DNA from: Ruminococcaceae bacterium UBA2854
GTDB taxonomy: Bacteria; Bacillota; Clostridia; Oscillospirales; Acutalibacteraceae
NCBI GenBank assembly: GCA_002350765.1
Contig: DEFK01000037.1
Location: 1 to 64,000 of the forward strand
DNA: 64,000 nucleotides
Direction of reading: 5' to 3'
Shown: piece by piece, positions 43,931 through 52,238 of the stretch
Layout of the letters: every line of letters begins with the position of its first letter
How positions within the stretch are numbered: the first letter of the stretch is position 1
Position numbers and translations under genes: made by a program
The notes under the pieces: generated by a model
What the model was told of the DNA's origin: nothing
Seen by the model: only the letters and a program-made list of their open reading frames with translations
The model's database searches: none

Positions 43931-44050
43931 TGTGTTTGCACCTCCAAAATTCGTGGTAAATTACGGGACAATAATGGGGTCCCTCCCACAGGGATTTTTT
44001 ATGCATAGCAACATAAAAAGCTCCCAATATTAAAGCTTTTCGCTTAATAT

Positions 44051-44578
44051 TCAGTCTTCTAACGGTTCAGCCTGTCCTAATTCAAGCTCAACCGGGGTTT
44101 CACGTCCGAACATAGAAACAACTACGCGGACATAGTTCTTATCGGGATCCATCTCCTCGACAATACCGACAAAGTCCTCAAGCGGACCGTCGATAATACG
44201 AACGGAATCCCCTACCTTGTAGTTAGCTTCAACTACACGGCTTTCAACGCCTAAACGGTAAACTTCCTCGTCAGTAAGAGGAACAGGCTTAGACGAAGGT
44301 CCGACAAATCCCGTACATCCGCGGATATTACGCACTACATACCAGGTTTCGTCGGTATAAATCATTTTTACGAAAACATAGCTCGGGAAAATCTTATGCT
44401 CGACTTCTTTAGTCTTGCCGTCGTTATTCTCGACTACGATTTCGGTTGGAACCTTAACTTCCGTAATCATATCCTGAAGTCCGCGGTTTTCAACCGTAGT
44501 CATCAGGTCGCCGGCTACTTTATTTTCATAACCGGAGTAGGTATGAACTACATACCATTTTAATGTTCCGTCTGCCAT
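44051..44578 (-). CDS. nusG: Transcription termination/antitermination factor NusG
   Basis: 175 residues. N-terminal KWYVVHTYSGYENKVA, VRNIRGCTGFVG, and a C-terminal KOW domain (about 123-175) with GDSVRIIDGPLEDFVGIV. Located between secE and rplK as in most bacteria. Confidence 0.98.
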   Translation of the reverse strand: MADGTLKWYVVHTYSGYENKVAGDLMTTVENRGLQDMITEVKVPTEIVVENNDGKTKEVEHKIFPSYVFVKMIYTDETWYVVRNIRGCTGFVGPSSKPVPLTDEEVYRLGVESRVVEANYKVGDSVRIIDGPLEDFVGIVEEMDPDKNYVRVVVSMFGRETPVELELGQAEPLED

Positions 44579-44615
44579 TTACATTCGTCCTTTCTTAGAA
44601 ATTAATAAAGACGAA

Positions 44616-44897
44616 TTAAGTAGAAGAAAGATTCATTACAAGTCCTAACAGAGCAAAAAGACCTCTGTCAAGAGCGAATATGAACAAACCCGATACCAAA
44701 ATAACCGCTAAAACGATAAAGAAGTTTTTAGTAGCAACTTTGGGATGAGTCCAGGTGATCTTCTTAATCTCACCTTTACACTCACGAAGGTAATTAAGTA
44801 CGCGTTTGAACGGATTAGAGCTCTTACCGGACTTTTTGGCAGTCTTGGTTGCCTTGGACGACTTGGTCGCCTTGGCGGTTGATTTCTTCTCAGCCAT
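44616..44897 (-). CDS. secE: Preprotein translocase subunit SecE
   Basis: 93 residues: a Lys/Ser/Thr-rich N-terminal extension (about 1-28), the amphipathic block FKRVLNYLRECKGEIKKITWTHPK, then one transmembrane helix (about 60-82). Single-helix SecE of Firmicute type, 12 bp downstream of rpmG. Confidence 0.95.
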   Translation of the reverse strand: MAEKKSTAKATKSSKATKTAKKSGKSSNPFKRVLNYLRECKGEIKKITWTHPKVATKNFFIVLAVILVSGLFIFALDRGLFALLGLVMNLSST

Positions 44898-44909
44898 AAT
44901 TAACCTCCG

Positions 44910-45059
44910 TTATTTTGTTTCCTTATGAAGAGTGTGTTTTCTACAGAACCTGCAGTACTTATTCATCTGAAGTCTGTCAGGGCTGTTCTTCTTGTTCTTC
45001 ATTGTGTTGTAATTTCTCTGTTTACATTCTGTACAAGCCAAAGTGATTTTAACTCTCAT
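44910..45059 (-). CDS. rpmG: Ribosomal protein L33
   Basis: A 49-residue gene read directly from the sequence: MRVKITLACTECKQRNY ... LQMNKYCRFCRKHTLHKETK. The CxxC (TECK preceded by Cys) and CRFC pairs make the zinc-binding form. GGGAGGTG stands 6-8 nt before the ATG. It opens the rpmG-secE-nusG cluster. Confidence 0.95.
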   Translation of the reverse strand: MRVKITLACTECKQRNYNTMKNKKNSPDRLQMNKYCRFCRKHTLHKETK

Positions 45060-45190
45060 TGACGGCACCTCCCGTGATTTTTCGGAATATATTTAGCCTC
45101 CCTCAAAGGGCGCGGTCGCGAAAAATATTCGACAATCGCTTGCGCGTTTAAAGGGCGCAAAAAAATAAGCCCCTTATACGAGGTATAGTT

Positions 45191-45219
45191 AGTTTAACAT
45201 ATATTATTATAATAGTCAA
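45191..45219 (-). promoter_or_regulatory. Promoter of the rpmG-secE-nusG-rplK cluster
   Basis: Minus strand TTGACT (complement of 45214-45219), 17 bp, TAAACT (complement of 45191-45196). The about 130-nt leader to rpmG contains two GCGCCCTTT copies (complement of about 45105-45160) and could fold, but I recognise no named leader. Confidence 0.6.
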
Positions 45220-45248
45220 GAGATTTTTTGAAAAAATTAAAAGTTTAT

Positions 45249-45294
45249 GGTCGGAAAAACAGCGTTAACAAAAAATCAAGCTGTCTCCCCGACC
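45249..45294. repeat. GGTCGGG hairpin element, copy b
   Basis: On the minus strand AGGTCGGGGAGACAGCTTGAT, loop, GCTGTTTTTCCGACCATA. It lies just beyond the 3' end of the hypothetical gene at 45321-46118 and could act as its terminator. Shares the AGGTCGGG-AGACAG core with copies a and c. Confidence 0.8.
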
Positions 45295-45320
45295 TTATTT
45301 CTTTATTATTCTATATTATA

Positions 45321-46118
45321 TTACTGCTGCTTAGCCTGTAAGCGCTGAGCCATAGTCGGCTTCTTTTTCTTCGGCTTTTCGGGTTTAACCGTCTTACCGC
45401 GGAATTTAGAAGCGGCTTTCCAGGCTTTCTGAAGCTCCTCGGATAAATACTCGTTTACTCCGCCGCATTTATCCTCGGGAATGCTGTTCAGTATAACTAT
45501 AGTAATAATTGAACGAGTGTCGGCGTCGCCGTTGGCGTACTGGGTGGAAAGAAGATTTCCTAGCTTCTCCATTTCCTTTTTATTGCCCTTATTAACGAGC
45601 TCGTTTACCTTCGGCACGATTGACGCGCGGGTAAAGGTTACGCCGCGGAACGGATAGTAGTAATCCTCCTCTTCCTTAATCTCCTCCTTGAGCTCGGGGA
45701 AAAATGTTACGAATCTCTTAGAGAGGAAAAGCGGATCGGCGTTGCCCTCGTCGGAGTCCTTCTTCTTTTTCTTCTTCGTAGTTTTTATACGCTTAATAGC
45801 GGTAGACGAGGAACAGTTATCGACGAAGTCGTTAGCGATAGAGTCGGCTTCCTTCTGGGTATCTGTTTCGGGATCGAACATCCAGGTCGCGAGCACCTTC
45901 CAGTCGTTATCAGGACCTTCGTCGGTCATAGCGCAGTGGCGCATTACCATATGCTGTTTATCCGTAAAGTAAACTACGGAGTACGCGTTTGTCTCGGAAG
46001 TAAAGAGCGATACCATCTCGTTATCGGCAGAGCTTATCTTCTGCTTAGTAAAGCCCTGGGGCTTTAAAGCTTCCTCTACTTTAGCGGAAATACTGTTAAA
46101 AGCTGTTTTTATATCCAT
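45321..46118 (-). CDS. Conserved-looking hypothetical protein
   Basis: 265 residues, no signal peptide or membrane helix, so cytoplasmic. The first about 110 residues look like an alpha/beta fold (AYSVVYFTDKQHMVMRHC). A run of lysines and Asp (about 118-128, KKKKKKDSDEG) divides it from a second helical half, and the tail is basic (KPEKPKKKKPTMAQRLQAKQQ). I do not recognise a family and assign no function. It stands alone behind a perfect consensus promoter, so it is probably well expressed. Confidence 0.7.
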   Translation of the reverse strand: MDIKTAFNSISAKVEEALKPQGFTKQKISSADNEMVSLFTSETNAYSVVYFTDKQHMVMRHCAMTDEGPDNDWKVLATWMFDPETDTQKEADSIANDFVDNCSSSTAIKRIKTTKKKKKKDSDEGNADPLFLSKRFVTFFPELKEEIKEEEDYYYPFRGVTFTRASIVPKVNELVNKGNKKEMEKLGNLLSTQYANGDADTRSIITIVILNSIPEDKCGGVNEYLSEELQKAWKAASKFRGKTVKPEKPKKKKPTMAQRLQAKQQ

Positions 46119-46149
46119 TTAAATCATTCCTTTTTACACAATTATAATT

Positions 46150-46178
46150 ATTATACATATAAATATACGGTTTGTCAA
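46150..46178 (-). promoter_or_regulatory. Perfect sigma-A consensus promoter of the 45321-46118 gene
   Basis: Minus strand TTGACA (complement of 46173-46178), 17 bp, TATAAT (complement of 46150-46155), both exact consensus; the ATG is 32 bp further. Confidence 0.85.
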
Positions 46179-46181
46179 AGC

Positions 46182-47864
46182 TTAGTTGAGCTTAGCGAGA
46201 TATTTTTGCAAAGCGGTCGCGTCGTTAATATTGATTTTTCCGTCAATGTTGAAGTCGTAGATACCGTTATACTCAAATTTTCCGCTGAGTAAAACATCGT
46301 CAAAACCTGTATATATTTTAGCTATGTATTTCTGAATAGCGGAAACGTCCTGTATATCGAACTTTTTATCGCCGTTAGCGTCGCCGTATCTGTGACCTAT
46401 ATGTCCTTCGGCAAACAGCTCCTCTACCCCGCTGAGTTTTTTCAAGTAAGCGTCGTGAAGATTGTACATAGTGTTTTCTTTGGGATAAATAACATAGTAA
46501 CCTAAAATATAAGGAAACATATCGTAGCTTGAAGTTGCGAAATAATCGCCGAATTTTTCGCTGACTCTTTCACCGTGCGTGGCGCATCCTAAGAAACCGT
46601 GAATTACAATTATATCATTATCACGCATATAAACGATATCATAATCTTCCGGGCTGAACTCCGCTATATCGAGCTTTTGACAATAATCCGTAATAATACT
46701 TCTAATAATCTCTCTGTCTTGTTCAGCCGCGTCATATTTGGTTAATAATTTCTTTAAATCGGAATTATCAATTAGTTTTTTATTATATGCGTCGGACAGG
46801 CTGTATATAACGCCGTCTTTATAAATACAATAACCGCAGGGGTTTTCATTACTGAGCTTTGTGCCGCTAATAAATGTATGATTGCCGATAGTCTGCTTGC
46901 AATTCCAAATATAATTGCTGAGTATTCTGAACGCGATAACCTCATCGGTATGTTTAAAAAAATCGCACATTATATCGCCTTTATTCGTTCCCGAGGAATA
47001 TCTTTTGACACGTGACTGCGCGTTAATAGACTTGATATAATTTTCTAATAAAGAATTAAACTCTGCTTTTGTCAACACAGTACTTTCCATTTTTTCATTT
47101 GAAATATTATTTATCACAGTCCCCGGGCTTATTATATCTTTTTTAACAGCTTCACTGAGCTTATAAATATTTCCGTAATAATAAACGAAAAATCCTGCGT
47201 CCGAATCTTCGGCTTCGAAGCTTTTATTAGTCAAGGTATACGTATAGAAAGTATAATTAATACTTATTTTTTGTTCTTTATTAGAATTATCATTAATCTC
47301 GAACAGCACGACTCTTGTGCTGTCGTAATAAATCTTTACATAAGAATCAACGTTATCAGTATCGGTTACCTTAATACCGTTTTCCTCAACATAGGTTTTT
47401 ACGGCGGGATGGAATTTTTCCGAATAGCTTTGTAAGTCGATTTTCTTAGTATTTGGAATTACCTCAGCCAAAAATTCTAAGCTCACAAGACCTTTATCTA
47501 CCGCGTCGCTGATTTTATAACAATTATTTCCGTCATAAACAGTAAGCCCGTTATCACAGTTACCGTAGTACGCGTGACCTGTAAACTCGTAATTCTTAAC
47601 CGTGCAGGTAGGGCTTTCGTTCCATTCGTCAGCTATCGAAAACACTAAAAGCTGTGAGCTTACATAATAGAACTCATATTTATGCTCAACAGTAAAGCCT
47701 AAACCTGTATCATACGGCATACCTAAAATACCGCAATCGCGGGCGTATTTTTCGGCTTTATCGTAAAAATCCTTATCTATCTCTATACCTTTAGCGTAGA
47801 CGCTGACGCTTAATACAGAGAATAAAACCGTGAAAGTTAATAATAACGATATCGCTCTTTTCAT
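46182..47864 (-). CDS. Secreted dockerin protein with four about 115-residue internal repeats, unknown function
   Basis: 560 residues. Signal peptide (cleavage near SVYA), then four diverged repeats. Each ends in a Tyr-x-Leu/Ile-Ser-Asp-Ala motif followed by Lys: YKISDAVDKGLVS (about 116-128), YKLSEAVKKDIIS (234-246), YSLSDAYNKKLID (354-366) and YNLHDAYLKKLSG (467-479). Upstream of each is a V/I-Y-x-x-G strand pair. The C-terminus is a dockerin (about 494-560, GDANGDKKFDIQDVSAIQK and DFNIDGKININDATALQK). No catalytic motif is recognisable. ATG selected because AAAGGAG is 9 nt upstream; the TTG three codons earlier abuts that site. It diverges from murI. Confidence 0.85.
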   Translation of the reverse strand: MKRAISLLLTFTVLFSVLSVSVYAKGIEIDKDFYDKAEKYARDCGILGMPYDTGLGFTVEHKYEFYYVSSQLLVFSIADEWNESPTCTVKNYEFTGHAYYGNCDNGLTVYDGNNCYKISDAVDKGLVSLEFLAEVIPNTKKIDLQSYSEKFHPAVKTYVEENGIKVTDTDNVDSYVKIYYDSTRVVLFEINDNSNKEQKISINYTFYTYTLTNKSFEAEDSDAGFFVYYYGNIYKLSEAVKKDIISPGTVINNISNEKMESTVLTKAEFNSLLENYIKSINAQSRVKRYSSGTNKGDIMCDFFKHTDEVIAFRILSNYIWNCKQTIGNHTFISGTKLSNENPCGYCIYKDGVIYSLSDAYNKKLIDNSDLKKLLTKYDAAEQDREIIRSIITDYCQKLDIAEFSPEDYDIVYMRDNDIIVIHGFLGCATHGERVSEKFGDYFATSSYDMFPYILGYYVIYPKENTMYNLHDAYLKKLSGVEELFAEGHIGHRYGDANGDKKFDIQDVSAIQKYIAKIYTGFDDVLLSGKFEYNGIYDFNIDGKININDATALQKYLAKLN

Positions 47865-47947
47865 TTTGTTCAACTCCTTTATATACTATAACCCTGAATA
47901 TTAAAAAATGTGACATTTTAAATGAACAAAACAATAAAATAAAAAAC

Positions 47948-47976
47948 TTGAAAGTATTACATTAATATGATAAGAT
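47948..47976 (+). promoter_or_regulatory. Promoter of murI-DUF1934-argS
   Basis: TTGAAA at 47948-47953, 17 bp, TAAGAT at 47971-47976. Confidence 0.55.
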
Positions 47977-48006
47977 AATATGATGAAAAAGAAAAGGAGA
48001 AAGAAT

Positions 48007-48819
48007 ATGAATAATGCTCCTATCGGTGTTTTTGACTCGGGACTCGGCGGACTAACCGCTGTACGAGAGCTCAAAAACGTACTGCCTAACGAAAATATAA
48101 TATATTTCGGAGATACGGGACGCGTACCCTACGGTACACGCTCGAACTCCACTATAAAGCATTACGCGCGCCAGGATTCTAAATTTCTTTTAAAGAATAA
48201 AGTTAAAATGATTATCGCCGCGTGCGGAACTGTAAGCTCGGTAGCGACTAATCTTAAATACGACCTGCCTGTTCCCTACACGGGCGTTGTATCGCCGACA
48301 TGCTTCGCCGCCGCTAAAAAGACAAAGAATAAAAAGGTCGGCGTTATCGGCACAAGCGCGACTATTAACAGCCACAGCTACCGCAATCTTCTAAAGGAAT
48401 TCGACAGCGAAATCGAAACCTTCGAGCAGGACTGTCCGCTGTTCGTACCGCTGGTTGAGAACGGCTTTATCGACAAGGACGACGAGGTTGTGCGCCTTGT
48501 TATCGAGAGATATATGACCGATATAAAAAACGCGGGCGTAGATACCGTTATTCTCGGCTGTACCCACTACCCCATCATCAAGGACGCCATCAGCTCTGTA
48601 ATGGGCGAAGGCGTAGAGCTAATAGACAGCGGTAAGGAAACCGCGATTTACGCCGCTAAAATTCTAAAAGAGAATAATCTTTTATCTGACAGAAAAGAAA
48701 ACGGCGACTGCGAGTTTTATGTATCGGACGCTCCCGACGGCTTCGAGAATATCGCCAATGTATTTTTAGGCGAGAACGTAAGCCATAAGGTCGAGCAGAT
48801 CAATATTGAACTATACTAA
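48007..48819 (+). CDS. murI: Glutamate racemase
   Basis: Makes D-glutamate for peptidoglycan. PIGVFDSGLGGLTAVREL, the first catalytic Cys in IIAACGTVSS and the second in VILGCTHYPI are present. 270 residues. ATG at 48007 has AAGGAGA 6 nt upstream; a frame start 27 bp earlier lacks one. Followed after 8 bp by the DUF1934 gene. Confidence 0.96.
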   Translation: MNNAPIGVFDSGLGGLTAVRELKNVLPNENIIYFGDTGRVPYGTRSNSTIKHYARQDSKFLLKNKVKMIIAACGTVSSVATNLKYDLPVPYTGVVSPTCFAAAKKTKNKKVGVIGTSATINSHSYRNLLKEFDSEIETFEQDCPLFVPLVENGFIDKDDEVVRLVIERYMTDIKNAGVDTVILGCTHYPIIKDAISSVMGEGVELIDSGKETAIYAAKILKENNLLSDRKENGDCEFYVSDAPDGFENIANVFLGENVSHKVEQINIELY

Positions 48820-48827
48820 GGGCAAAT

Positions 48828-49271
48828 ATGGAAATGGAAAACAAAAAGAACGAGTATCTTATTTCCGTCACGGGTATTCAGGAAGTTGACGGAGAGAAAG
48901 ACAAAATTGAATTGCAGACTGTCGGCAAATACATAATGAAGCCCGACCACGCTTACATAGGCTACAAGGAATACGACGAAGAAAATCCTTCCGTCAGCTC
49001 CAACAATATAATTAAGGTCGAAAACGACAACAAGGTGACGATAATCCGCAACGGAGAAATCCAGTCACGCCTCATTCTCGAAAAAGGCAGACGTCATCAA
49101 TGCCACTACAGAACAATGGTCGGCGATATGATGATCGGCGTTTTCGCGGACACTATAAACAACGAGCTCAGCGATAACGGCGGAAAGCTTCACGTAAGCT
49201 ATTCGCTGGATTTTAACAACGAGCTTATTTCTAATAACGAATTTTACATTGATGTACAGGAAAAAAGGTGA
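48828..49271 (+). CDS. DUF1934 (YwiB-like) beta-barrel protein
   Basis: 147 residues with the DUF1934 pattern: a Gln-rich first strand (VTGIQEVDGEKDKIELQT), a YIGYKEYDE strand, and the C-terminal HVSYSLDFNNELISNNEFYIDV. The fold is lipocalin-like; function unknown. It sits between murI and argS, as ywiB lies next to argS in Bacillus. AAGGG precedes the ATG. Confidence 0.85.
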   Translation: MEMENKKNEYLISVTGIQEVDGEKDKIELQTVGKYIMKPDHAYIGYKEYDEENPSVSSNNIIKVENDNKVTIIRNGEIQSRLILEKGRRHQCHYRTMVGDMMIGVFADTINNELSDNGGKLHVSYSLDFNNELISNNEFYIDVQEKR

Positions 49272-49275
49272 AGAT

Positions 49276-51009
49276 ATGCAGACTTTAAAAACAGCTAAAA
49301 CACAGCTTAAAAACGCTGTATCTACAGCGATTAAAACCGCGATTGATAAAGGCGAGCTTATAAACGCGGATATTCCCGATTTTGTTATCGAAACTCCCGC
49401 CGACAGAAAGAACGGCGATTTCGCGACCAACGCCGCTATGGCGGGCGCGCGTGTTTTCAGAACGGCTCCCGTTAAAATCGCTCAGGCTATCACCTCGAAC
49501 ATCGAACTCGAGGATACGTTTTTCGAGAGATGCGAGGTAGCGGGTCCCGGGTTTATCAACTTCTTTTACTCTAAGGATTTTTACGCTTCGGTATTAAAGG
49601 ATGTTGAGGAAGAAAAAGAAAACTACGGTTCTTCCGACTACGGTCAGGGTAAGAATATAAACGTTGAGTTCGTATCAGCCAACCCCACAGGACCTATGCA
49701 TATGGGTAACGCTCGCGGCGGAGCTCTTGGCGACTGTTTAGCCGCGGTTCTGAAGAAAGCGGGTTATAATTCTTATAAAGAATTTTATGTTAATGACGCG
49801 GGCAATCAGATTGAAAAATTCGCCTGCTCTTTAGAGGCGAGATACCTCCAGCTCTACAAGGACGGCATTGAGTTCCCCGAGGACGGATACCAGGGCTTGG
49901 ATATCACCGACCACGCCAAGGCGTACGCGGACGAGTTTGGCGACAAGCTCGTGGATATAGACAGCTCGGAGAGAAAGAAAGCTTTAGTTGACTACGCTCT
50001 GCCTAAGAACATCTCGAAAATGCAGAGCGATATGGAAAAATACAAAATCCATTATGATAAATGGTTCTTCGAATCCACCCTGCACGACAGCGGCAAGGTT
50101 AAAGCCGTAGTAGATTTACTCACCGAAAAAGGTCTTACCTACGAAAAGGAAGGCGCTATCTGGTACAAGAATAAAGAAGTATGCACAGACATACTCCTTA
50201 AAGAAGGTAAAACACAGGATTATATAGACAAGCTCGAATTAAAGGACGACGTACTTATCCGTCAGAACGGCAACCCCACCTACTTCACGGCGGATATCGC
50301 GTACCACAAGGATAAATTTGACCGCGGGTTCGAGACCTGCATCGACATCTGGGGAGCCGACCACCACGGCCACGTTATGAGAATGAAGGGCGCTATGGAC
50401 GCTATCGGATATGACGGCAGTAAGCTCGTGGTAGTTTTAATGCAGCTCGTTAAGCTCGTATCGGGCGGACAGGTCGTTAAGATGAGCAAGCGTACGGGCA
50501 AGGCTATTCAGCTCGGCGATTTACTCGAGGAGGTTCCCGTAGACAGCGCGCGTTTCCTGTTCAACACCAGAGAAGCTAATACACAGATGGACTTTGATCT
50601 CGATATCGCGGTACAGCAGGATAACCAGAACCCCGTTTACTATGTACAGTACGCTCACGCGAGAATTTGCAGTATTATCAAGGCTCTCGCTAAGGACGGC
50701 GTAAGTCCGAGAAATTGTACCGTAGACGAGCTAAAGCTCCTTAAAGAATCTGAGGAGCTCGAGCTTATCAATCATATCGCGGCGTTCTCCGAGGAAATTG
50801 AAACCGCGGCTAAGGAATATGACCCGACTAAAATCACTCGTTATGTAACCCAGACAGCTACTCTGTTCCACAAGTTCTACAACGCTTGCAGGGTTAAAGT
50901 CGAGGACGAAAGCTTAATGCAGGCAAGATTAAACCTTTGCTTAGCTGTTAAGACGGTTATCAAAAACATTCTCGATATGTTTAATATCGAATGTCCTGAA
51001 TCGATGTAA
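49276..51009 (+). CDS. argS: Arginyl-tRNA synthetase
   Basis: Class I synthetase, 577 residues. N-terminal Add-1 domain, HIGH-type motif in ANPTGPMHMGNARGG, and KMSKRTGKAIQL as the KMSKS equivalent; C-terminal DALR domain about 455-577. ATG at 49276 with AGGTG 5 nt upstream, 4 bp after the DUF1934 stop. The TAA stop is immediately followed by a GAAGAATGAAGAATG repeat. Confidence 0.97.
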   Translation: MQTLKTAKTQLKNAVSTAIKTAIDKGELINADIPDFVIETPADRKNGDFATNAAMAGARVFRTAPVKIAQAITSNIELEDTFFERCEVAGPGFINFFYSKDFYASVLKDVEEEKENYGSSDYGQGKNINVEFVSANPTGPMHMGNARGGALGDCLAAVLKKAGYNSYKEFYVNDAGNQIEKFACSLEARYLQLYKDGIEFPEDGYQGLDITDHAKAYADEFGDKLVDIDSSERKKALVDYALPKNISKMQSDMEKYKIHYDKWFFESTLHDSGKVKAVVDLLTEKGLTYEKEGAIWYKNKEVCTDILLKEGKTQDYIDKLELKDDVLIRQNGNPTYFTADIAYHKDKFDRGFETCIDIWGADHHGHVMRMKGAMDAIGYDGSKLVVVLMQLVKLVSGGQVVKMSKRTGKAIQLGDLLEEVPVDSARFLFNTREANTQMDFDLDIAVQQDNQNPVYYVQYAHARICSIIKALAKDGVSPRNCTVDELKLLKESEELELINHIAAFSEEIETAAKEYDPTKITRYVTQTATLFHKFYNACRVKVEDESLMQARLNLCLAVKTVIKNILDMFNIECPESM

Positions 51010-51208
51010 TGAAGAATGAAGAATGAAAAGTGAATAGTAAAGGTCGGGAAGATAGCTTGATAGATTATCAAAGCTGTTTTCCCGACCATATTTATATTCG
51101 CTTCGCGCCAGCGAAATATTAAAACGGTCGGGAGACAAAGGTTATAGATTAAAACCTTCTGTCTACCCGACCGAAATTCTTCATTCTTCAATCTTCATTC
51201 TTCATTTT
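51008..51208. repeat. Composite inverted repeat with two GGTCGGG hairpins, copies c1 and c2
   Basis: Outer arms: AATGAAGAATGAAGAATGAA (from 51008) and its mirror ATTCTTCATTCTTCA ... TTCATTTTC (51176-51208). Inside are hairpin c1 (51042-51087, GGTCGGGAAGATAGCTT ... AAGCTGTTTTCCCGACC) and c2 (51125-51173, CGGTCGGGAGACA ... TGTCTACCCGACCG). It fills the gap between convergent argS and degV and reaches into the degV stop codon. Confidence 0.9.
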
Positions 51209-52047
51209 CTTACAAACAGTATACCGAGTGTACTTGGACCGCAATGTGAGGTAATGGTACAGCCCGCGGTTGTTTCGATAATTTCGTTAAATCCCGGCAT
51301 AAGCTCATTGATCTTATCTCTTACCTCTTTAACCGTTTCGGGATTACATCTTGTATGAGTAATAAAAATCCTGTTCTTTACAATATCGTCGCGTCCGTTT
51401 AAACGGTCTTTTACATAGTTGATAATAACGCTGTCAATTTTACCACGGTACTTTTTAGCGGAAATCATCTTTCCGTCTACAACCTCGATACAAGGCTTCA
51501 GCTTTAAAAGATTCGCTCCTAAAGCCGCAACCGAGGAACAGCGTCCGCCTTTATGGAGATAGTCTATACTATCGACAACGAAGCTGGCTTCAATCTTCGA
51601 GGTGAGCTTATCGCATTCCTCTTTAATCTCAGCGCCCGATTTACCCTCTGCCGCTAAATCAACACCGTGGAGGACTACCAAGCCCTGGCCTGTTGAAAGG
51701 TTGCGGGAATCTACGACATACACGTTCCCGATTTCCTCAGCCGCGATAGTCGCGCTGTGGTATGAGCTTGAGAAATCACTGCTGATACTGAAATGGACAA
51801 TAGTATAACCAAGGTTATGCCATCTTGTAAACAGATCAATCAGATCGGAAATATTAGGCGCGGAGGTTTTCGGGAGAACCCCCGTTTTATCAACATAATC
51901 ATAAATATCGTCAGGTACAACCTCTTCCCCGTCTTTTTTAGTTTCATCGCCAAGTGAAACGTAAAGCGGTAAAATATCTATATCATATTTTTTTATTAAC
52001 TCGGGTGATAAATCGCAAGTGCTGTCGGATGTAATTTTGATTTTCAT
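51202..52047 (-). CDS. DegV-family fatty-acid-binding protein
   Basis: 281 residues, the family behind FakB, which presents fatty acids to the FakA kinase. TSDSTCDLSPELIKKYDI, TSAPNISDL, HFSISSDFSSSYHSA and VDSRNLSTGQG are the family blocks. ATG at 52045-52047 with GGGAGGG 8 nt upstream; the longer frame start lacks one. The TGA stop is part of the flanking AAATGAAGAATG repeat. No fakA is nearby. Confidence 0.92.
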   Translation of the reverse strand: MKIKITSDSTCDLSPELIKKYDIDILPLYVSLGDETKKDGEEVVPDDIYDYVDKTGVLPKTSAPNISDLIDLFTRWHNLGYTIVHFSISSDFSSSYHSATIAAEEIGNVYVVDSRNLSTGQGLVVLHGVDLAAEGKSGAEIKEECDKLTSKIEASFVVDSIDYLHKGGRCSSVAALGANLLKLKPCIEVVDGKMISAKKYRGKIDSVIINYVKDRLNGRDDIVKNRIFITHTRCNPETVKEVRDKINELMPGFNEIIETTAGCTITSHCGPSTLGILFVRK

Positions 52048-52148
52048 ACAAGGTCCCTCCCCTTTATGCTTACATATTAGCATAAAGAAGAAATATAATC
52101 AATAGTTTTTTATATTTCCGCTTAACGCGTGAAAATTAGTGTCAATAA

Positions 52149-52190
52149 TATCCTCCTTACCATAGTTATCGGGCTATGATAAGGAGGATA
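52149..52190. terminator. Long hairpin, likely terminator
   Basis: ATCCTCCTTACCATAG, loop TTATCGGG, CTATGATAAGGAGGAT; ATTTTTAG follows on the plus strand. It sits between the htrA stop and degV. T-tract orientation favours plus-strand transcripts, so its role for htrA is uncertain. The stem carries an anti-Shine-Dalgarno-like TCCTCCTTA. Confidence 0.6.
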
Positions 52191-52238
52191 ATTTTTAGTT
52201 ATTCAGTTATCTGTGTTTAATACTCTATTGCGTATTGA

